A stretch of 64,000 nucleotides of DNA from Paratrimastix pyriformis. Taxonomy: Eukaryota > Preaxostyla > Paratrimastigidae. The notes under the pieces were generated by a model. That model did no database searches, was not told the origin of the DNA, and worked only from the letters and a program-made list of their open reading frames with translations. The stretch covers positions 1-64,000 of the forward strand of contig JAPMOS010000057.1 of assembly GCA_027972325.1 (NCBI GenBank), given 5' to 3'. A program made the position numbers and the translations under genes. Position 1 is the stretch's first letter. Each line of letters begins with the position of its first letter. Shown here one piece after another: positions 57,726 through 64,000 of the stretch.

Positions 57726-60700
57726 TCCCCTGTTTTCATTCAGCTCGCGGCGCTCGCACACTTTGCCCATCCCCTCCCCCGCACCCCACGCCCCTCACAG
57801 CTCGCTGGACATCCAGGACGCGCTCGCTCATCTTGCCCGCCCCCTTCCCTCGCGCCCCTCACAGCTCTCTCGAAATCCAGTATGGGCGTCACTACGACCC
57901 CCACAGCGGGCTGGCGGCCCTTGAGGTCTCCATCGCCCGGAACTCCTCCGACCCGGCCGACGACACGGACATGGCGGTCCCCTGGCGGCCCCTCAACGCC
58001 ACCTCGGCAGTGGCCGTCCTCGACGGGTTCGAGCTGCCGGCCGGCGTCTTCATTGTACGGGGTGCGTCTGCTCCTTCCGCATGATGGATGATGATGATGT
58101 TGGGTGATGGTGATGGTGATGGTGATGGTGATGGTGATGGTGATGATGATGATGATGATTGGATGATGATTGGATGATGATTGGATGATGATTGGATGAT
58201 GATTGGATGATGATTGGATGCAAATACACAGCATATCTCTGGATGATGATGATGATGGATGAACATCTCCGGGCTGGCCTCTTCGCGCAGTGCGTGCCAC
58301 CAACCGGGCCGGGCTGCAGTGCCGGTCGATCAGCGCGGCGGTCACGGTGGACGGGACGCCGCCCCTGGTGGACAGCGGCCGGCTGGCGGTGCCCCGGTAC
58401 CTGGGCTCGCTGACCCACCTCAACCTGACCTGGGCGGGGGCCTTCGCGGACCCCGAGTCGGGCCTGAGCGCGGTCACCTGGATGCTGGGCGACCAGCCGG
58501 GCACATGGGAGCATGCCCGCGGCACCTACGCCCCGGCCACCACCAGCGACCTGCTCGACCTCAGCCCGCCCTTGGTCGACGGCGGCACGTATTACATCAC
58601 GGTCCGCGCCCTGTCGTGCAGACCGCCGGTCTGACCCCTTCACCGCCCTCCTTGCCACCAGGCGATTCTCGTCAATGGTGTCGGCGCGACCACGTACGTG
58701 GGGCCCCTGGCGGCCCTGGCAGACACAACGTCGCCCTCGAACGGCACCGTCCTGCTGGGGACGGGCGGGGTGGTGCGCCACTACCAGACCGACAACCACA
58801 CCCTGGCCGCGTCATGGTCCGCCCGCCCGCGTACCAGCACCCACGCACCGGCACCACCACCACCACCACCACCAAGCGCCCCGCCATCATGTCAGTGCCA
58901 AAGGGGATATCTGGCTGCCTCGCCGCTGACCCCCTTCCCTTGTGGCTGCTGGGGTGCTGGTGGGGGTGGCCACAGGTCGGGCTTCACCGACGGGCAGGCC
59001 CCGATCACGGGCTACCGGGTGGCGCTCTACCGGGTGCTGGGCGAGGGGTCGGACCCGGCCCTGGTGGCCTGGACGGACGACCTCAGCCCGGCCACACGCA
59101 ACCACACCTTCACCGGGCTGGACCTGGCCTCGCCCGCGGACCACTTCCTCCGGGTGCGCTGCACCAACGGGGCCGGACTCTACACCGACGCCGACTCGGT
59201 CGCCTTCCGGGTGACCACCCAGGCGCCCAGCGAGGGCCTGGTCTTCGACGGGTGCGCCCAGGACCGGGCCGACCAGGCCGCCCAGACCGACCCGACCACC
59301 CTGTGCGCCTCGTGGGACGGCCTCGACAGCCCCGACCAGGCCCACAACCCGGTGGCCCGGGTCGAGTACGCCGTGGGGACGGGCACCCCGGCCGGGGCCC
59401 CCGGGTGGGACAGCCTCGTGCCGCTGACCGTGCTGGCCGATGGGCTCACGGCCGACGCGGTGGCCCCCAGCCGGGTCACCGTCACGGGCCTCACCCTGAC
59501 CCCCGGTCCGCGCCTGACCGGAGTCCACGCCGCCCCGCCTGCCCCGCTGCTCCCCTGCTCGACATCATCGCCCCCATCCGACCTTCTTCCTCATCATCAT
59601 CGTCATTTTCCTTGACTTGTGTCTGTGTGTTCTGGGTTGGGCCGGCCAGGGACGCGCTACTACACGACCGTGGTTGTGACGCTGGCCTCGGGGCTGGCCC
59701 GGAACGCCACCTCGGACGGCATCGTGGTGGACCTGACCCCGCCCCAGACGGGCGCCGTGGCGGCCACCATGCCGGCCTTCGTGGCCCGGCGGGCCTCGCT
59801 GTTGGTGGCCTGGTCGGGCTTCGCAGACCCCGAGTCGGGGGTCCGTCCGCCCCGCCCCGCCCCCAATCTCCATCACCCAATCGTCATGATCGCCAGCGTC
59901 ATCCACCCCTCCTGGGGGTCCTGGGGAAAGCGGCCAGATCCCGATCAGACCCACCGCGCGTCACCTTTTGATTCATCAGTCTCTGCCTCTTCCATGATCG
60001 GTGCCTGTGTCTGTGTCGGTGTGGGTGTGGCGGTCGCGCGCAGATTGCGGGGTACCAGTGGCGCGTCTACGCCGAGGGGGCGCCCGTGCGCGAGGTCGAG
60101 CCGCTGCGGGAGCTGGGGCTGGTCCACAGCGCGCTGCTGGCCACGGACGGACTGCCCGCGGGCCGCTACTTCATCGGACTGGTGGCCACCAACGGGGTCG
60201 GCTACGCGGCCCAGTGGAACAGCTCGGCCTTCGCCGTCGACGAGACCCCGCCCGCCGGTCCGCTGCCGAGAGGGGGGCAGACATTCAGGTGATGAGAGAA
60301 GTCGGGTGTTTGGGGGGACTCCGCTGCAAGAACTCCGATCTCGAACGCCACCACCATCATCATCTATTCACCATCCAGTCATCGTTTTCATTATCGCCCT
60401 CCTTTTCATTGTCATCACCATCATCCGATCGTCACCATCCTTTTCCTGCTTGACCTCTTCCGGTACAGCCTCCCTTGTCTGGGTGGGCCCAAGCTGCGCG
60501 GATGGCGTGGTCCGAGGCTCCCAGCTCGAGACCGACCGGACGACCATCTGCTGGCAGCCCATGCCCGACACGGACGGCTACGGGGGCACGGTGCACTACG
60601 AGGTGCTGCTGTTGTCGAATACGATGACGGTCCTGTACAACGCGACCCTTTCGGCCGGCCAGACCTCCGTCGCCGTGACGGGCCTGAACCTGACTGCCCC

Positions 60701-63700
60701 CGGGGCCCTGAAGGCCACCGTGACGGCCATCAACCAGGCCGGCCTGCGGACCGTGGCCGTCTCGGCCCTGGTGGTGGTCGACAGCGCCCCGCCCAGGGCC
60801 AACTTTGTTCGCGATGGCCGGGGGGCGGCCGACGGGGACCTGGAGTACACCGCCGACCGGCAGGTGGGCGCCGTGTGGTCCTTCTCGGCCGCGTCGGGCA
60901 TCGCGCGCCATCGGGCCCAGGTGCGCCTGGGTTCGTGCACTGGGACCGCCCTCACCGCCTGGACCGACCTCGGTCTGTTCCGACCGCGCCGGCCCCGACC
61001 CCCTCGTGGAGGAAGATGGCATCTCGGTCCCCGGGGTGGCTGGAGAGACGCGCAGCCGATTTGTGATGGATGGAAGAGGCTGGGCTCAGGCCCTGGCGGC
61101 GTCGGCTCTGAAGCGGCATGGGAAAAACTGTGCCGCATCCCACCAAACTCATCCCTCTCCTGTCTCATCCCCCCCCGCCCCCAGATGGCGCTGCGGGAGG
61201 GTACGTCTTCCCATCGGTCGAGATCCAGTACGACGCGACTGCGGGAGGCCGCCGGATGGTGGTGGCCGTCGAGGCGACGAGCAACGTTGGCCTGGCGACC
61301 GTCTTCTGCTCGAACGGCGCCGAGTACCAAGGAAGCCCGCCCCTGGCCGGCACCGTGTGGATTGAGGGCAGCCGGCCCAGCGCCGCCCTGGGCCAGATGC
61401 ACTGGCCCACCCCGGCCATCGTGGCCGCCCTGCCGATGGCCGCGTGGGCTTCGGCAAGCAGCCTCCTGGCCGCCACGGGGGACCGCTGCCTGACGGTGGG
61501 CTGGGCTAATTTCTCAGGCAGCGAGGCCGACAGCGAGGCCGGGGTGGCCGAGTACCGGGTGGGCTTCGGCACGGGCCTGGGGCTCACCAACTTGGTCCCC
61601 GCCCTCACGGTGGGCCTTCGGCCGCCCCACACGGCCTGCGGGCTGCCCCTGGGCCAGCCCCTCTACGCCACGGTCTGCGCGTACGACTACGCGGGCCGCC
61701 AGGCGTGCGGCTCGAGCCCCCGGGCCGTGACCCTGCTCGCCCCGGGGCTGCCCGCCATCCGCAGCGTGGCCGGCCACACGCCCACCAACGCCCTGGCCTG
61801 CGCCGCCGCCAGCGCCGCCGGGTGGGTCTGCCGTGGGCTGGCCCTCAACCAGACCCTGTCCTCCGACCGCGCCGCGCCTGCGGCCTCGTCGGGGCTGCTG
61901 GTGGCTGAGGTCTTCCTGGACGGGTCGCTGCCCGAGGGCCTCTGCGCGGCCCGGTGGTGGGTGGGCAGCGGGCGGCTGCTGCAGGACCTGGTGGCCCCGA
62001 CGGCCGTGGCGCTGGACCAGGGGGCGGGCAGCCCGCTGGTCAACGTGAGCATCCCGCTGCGGGCCGACCTGAGCGGGTACTACCTGGGCCTCGAGGCCTA
62101 CTCGTGCATGGGCACCGCCAGCCGGTCCACGGTCGCCCTGCACCTGATCCGGGCCGCGCCGGCCCTGCCCGCGGGCAGCGGCGGGCTGACCGTCCGGGCC
62201 GACAGCAGCCAGCCGGGCGCCGTGACCGTGTCCTGGCCCGCCTGGGGCGCCACGGCCGACGTGCCCATCGGGGCGCACCATTACCAGCTCCGGGACACCG
62301 TCACCGGCGCCACCACCAGCGGGGCCGTCGGGCCCACCGCCCAGAGCGTCACTCCGGCCCCGGGCGCCCTGGCCCTGGTCTCGGGTCGCCGCTACGAGGT
62401 CCGCGCCGCCCATCATTGCGCCCGCCATCTGCCCTCGGCCCGCCTTCCGTCCCCACACCGTCACCGCTCACACACACCCCGCTCTTCTTCTCCCGGTCGG
62501 CTGCAGGTGCACGTGTGGGCCTACTCGACGGCCCCGGGGGCGGCGGGCCTGGCCACGGCCAGCTTCGTCTACGACCAGAGCCCCCCGACGGTGACCCTGG
62601 CGGCCCGCCAGGAGGCCCTCTCCGAGGCCGACCTCTACGCCATGGCCGCCAACGCCTCGGCCGTGCCCCGCTTCACGGGGCTGCTCTGCGCCCAGTGGGC
62701 GGCCGCCGACCCGCAGAGCCGCGTCCGCCAGGTGGTCCTCCGCTTCGGCACGGCCCCCGGGCTGGCCGACCTGGGCCTGTGGAACAGCAGTAGGCGGAGA
62801 TTCAAGAACAGCAACAGCACCGGCGCGGAGAGCCTTCCTGACCGGGCCTGCGTGGGCCCGCTGGTGATGACCAACCCGCTGGTGGGCCGCCAGCCGCTCT
62901 ACGCCTCGCTGACGGCCACCAACGCGATGGGCCTCGAGACCACCGCCACGGCCAAGGTGCGCCGGGCCCTGCTGCCCGGGGCGGGCCTGCTCAGCGTGGG
63001 GTGTGCCGGGGACCCTGCCGCTGGCCGAACCACGGCCGACGGGACCATGGGCCTGCAGGCCACCCCCGGCCAGCTGTGCGCCCGGTGGGATTCGACCTTC
63101 GCGCCCGACGGCACCGGGGCGCCCGACCCGGACGAGATCGCCGAGGCGACTCCCATCCGCTACGCCGTGTCCGTGGGCAGGGCACCGGGCACCGCGGCCC
63201 TCGGAGACCTGGCCGCCACCATCGATTCGACGCTCACGGGTGGCGGCCAGGTGCACTTCGACGCGGGCGGGCTGCTGGCTGAGGGCGAGGCCTACTGGGT
63301 GCAAGTCACGGGCACCACGGCCGACGGGCGCGCCCGGACGGCCCTCAGTCGCGGGACCCTCCTTGCCCGTCGGGCCCCCGAGGTTGTCCCGGGCTCGGTC
63401 GAGGCCCAGTTTGTCTGCCTGCCCGGCGGGGCCTCGGCCCTGGCCACGGGCGGCTGCCCGCGGAGCAACGTCACCGACCCGTCGGCAGTGGTCGGGCTGC
63501 GGGTGGCCTTCGATGAGGCGGGCCTGGTGGAGGGTGGGCTGGCCGATTTGACTCTGGTCCTGCTGGACGTCACACCGTCCGCCGCCAGCGCCGGCAGCAA
63601 CGCCACGGCCGAGGTGGCCCGGGCGCAGGTTTCCATCACAGGGCTGGTGGGCACGCCCACGGCCGGCTCCACGTCGACACACCTCCGATACAGCTACATG

Positions 63701-64000
63701 CACACGTTGGGGCCCCTCGGGGCTTTGGCCTGCGGCCGGCGCTACCGCGTTCGCATCTTCCTGACCAGCCAACTCGGGGCCAGCTCGACCCCCGCCGACG
63801 GGTCTGCTCCCCCCACCACCCGCCCCCTTCCCGCTCGCTTCGATCTGACTATTCCTTCGGCGGGGGCCATCACGCTCACTCGCCTCGCCGGCCCGCCTTC
63901 ATCCACATCACCCACCCCCACCCCACCCCACCCTCGGCCCCCCAGCGGCGAGTTCCAGCTCTGCCCGACCATCGCGCTGACGGCCGCCTACAACCCGGCC
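52454..64000 (+). CDS. Gene C, 5' part: secreted or surface protein with Cys-rich segment and FN3-like modules (runs off the window)
   Basis: Starts ATG 52454 with MGHLRCPAIFVFFVAPCFAA, a clear signal peptide. Exons with consistent phases: 52454-52619, 52669-52880, 52986-53016, 53139-53170, 53243-53474, 53884-54101, 54363-54536, (54773-?), 55124-55378, 55558-55675, 55805-55922, 56147-56293, 56460-56640, 56735-56784, 56878-56984, 57865-58061, 58291-58601, 58662-58816, 58976-59505, 59650-59840, 60044-60257, 60469-60972, 61185-62398, 62507-63801 and 63946 onward. The frame from 61185 stays open to the window edge apart from two introns. Modules match gene B: FADPESGLSAVTWMLGD, ISDPESDLDRILWGFGTA, EYRVAIGTASGG, with VDLTPP linkers. 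No membrane helix is inside the window. It is probably a paralogue of B without the lipid-transfer head. One exon junction (54.5-55.1 kb) is unresolved. Confidence 0.75.
53243..53474 (+). other. Gene C exon 5: Cys-rich GWCLISGTCY and disintegrin-like segment
   Basis: The exon starts at acceptor CGTAG (53238-53242) and ends before donor GTCGGT. It encodes PGWCLISGTCYTENT, then CLLCDPASSATAW, then CRAAVDECDNVEKC and TTCPVD. The first part matches a motif seen in cysteine-rich repeats of many microbial surface proteins (CLI.G.CY...C..CDP..S..AW). The second has the CR-x5-CD-x2-E-x-C-x-G-x3-CP-x-D spacing of disintegrin-like domains. Ten or so cysteines in under 80 residues imply a disulphide-bonded extracellular knot. 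It is open in only one frame and begins without its own ATG. Confidence 0.7.
53499..53826. repeat. (ATC)n microsatellite in gene C intron 5
   Basis: About 320 bases of ATC with regular ccgatc interruptions. Its frames give poly-His, poly-Ile or poly-Ser, which are not real protein. The flanking exons join in phase across it (donor GTCGGT 53475, acceptor 53883). Confidence 0.92.
54537..55123 (+). other. Gene C 54.5-55.1 kb: intron sequence with one probable short exon
   Basis: Exon 7 ends DLTWLV and the next certain exon starts VGAGPDLLPY, so a module turn is missing between them. ATYNTTDHQSGIDLH, from acceptor TTCAG at 54768-54772, fits this place, but no GT donor gives the phase needed at 55124. 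The rest is a (TCC)n tract and G-rich sequence. Confidence 0.4.
54829..55023. repeat. (TCC)n microsatellite in gene C
   Basis: About 195 bases of TCC/CTC, pyrimidine-only on the coding strand and ending 100 bases before an acceptor. It gives the spurious poly-Glu and poly-Leu frames on the two strands. Confidence 0.92.
55936..56036. repeat. ATCATCATCCCAATT 15-mer repeat in gene C intron 11
   Basis: About five copies of atcatcatcccaatt after a short ATC run, between donor 55923 and acceptor 56146. Confidence 0.88.
57137..57724. repeat. Large ATC microsatellite with internal tandem duplication, gene C intron 15
   Basis: Nearly 600 bases of ATC. A complex segment (ccagtcatcatcatccagtc, then caatcatcaatc, then aagcatgatcaagc, then caccacaaccacaacc) occurs twice about 250 bases apart, so the tract grew by a tandem duplication. 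The 880-base intron is the longest in the window. Confidence 0.9.
57788..57890 (+). repeat. Copy of gene C exon 16 start in the upstream intron
   Basis: cgcccctcacagctcgctggacatccag (about 57788-57815) is repeated as cgcccctcacagctctctcgaaatccag (57854-57881). Both copies carry the CACAG acceptor; phase selects the second. Confidence 0.8.
58086..58218. repeat. GGTGAT and GATGATTG repeats in gene C intron 16
   Basis: (ggtgat)n followed by six gatgattggat units, the same satellite core as in gene B introns. Confidence 0.88.

Noticed and set aside
53374-57924. Open frames encoding poly-His, poly-Ile and poly-Ser
   Set aside because: They are translations of ATC microsatellites inside introns whose flanking exons join in phase.
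1-64000. Transposons, endogenous viral elements, tRNA or rRNA genes, centromere or telomere repeats
   Set aside because: I looked for reverse transcriptase, integrase, transposase and capsid motifs, terminal repeats, tRNA-like cloverleaves and telomeric strings, and saw none I could support.

Overview
The window is a stretch of a strongly GC-rich eukaryotic nuclear genome with dense short introns. It looks like a unicellular eukaryote, possibly an opisthokont-grade protist; I cannot name the species. The coding content is almost entirely giant cell-surface or secreted proteins. I recognised no rRNA, tRNA, CRISPR, transposon or virus-derived element.

There are three genes. Gene A (+, about 6-1391) is the 3' end of a single-pass membrane protein whose 5' part lies outside the window. 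Gene B (-, from about 52.0 kb down to 2371) fills most of the window. I traced about 101 exons whose reading phases chain together, giving roughly 34.5 kb of coding sequence and about 11,500 codons by hand sum. Gene C (+, 52454 to beyond 64000) is a secreted or surface protein whose first 25 or so exons are in the window. B and C are divergent across a short AT-richer intergenic stretch (about 52.0-52.45 kb). A and B converge tail to tail, and their C-terminal halves form a near-identical inverted repeat.

Gene B has an unusual layout. From N to C it holds a large-lipid-transfer-protein module (vitellogenin/apoB/MTP-like N-sheet and alpha-helical LPD_N domain), then about 5,000 residues of amphipathic helical, sequon-rich sequence, then a propeller-like and Cys-rich beta region, then about 20 FN3-like modules with a DPESG signature, then a membrane-proximal beta domain, one membrane helix and a Pro/Ser-rich tail. 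Gene C has a signal peptide, a Cys-rich GWCLISGTCY/disintegrin-like segment and more of the same FN3-like modules. Gene A ends with the same membrane-proximal domain, helix and tail type as B. Together they look like one family of adhesion or receptor proteins, one member of which carries a lipoprotein-type head.

Two features hold window-wide. The 5' splice sites of both multi-exon genes are nearly all GTCYG (most often GTCCG) instead of GTRAGT, with ordinary AG acceptors. Microsatellites (ATC/GAT, ATCATCCA, GC-rich 5- to 16-mers) sit almost only in introns. Apparent single-base frameshifts cluster below 12.8 kb and in gene A, mostly at G/C runs. They may be sequencing errors or decay.
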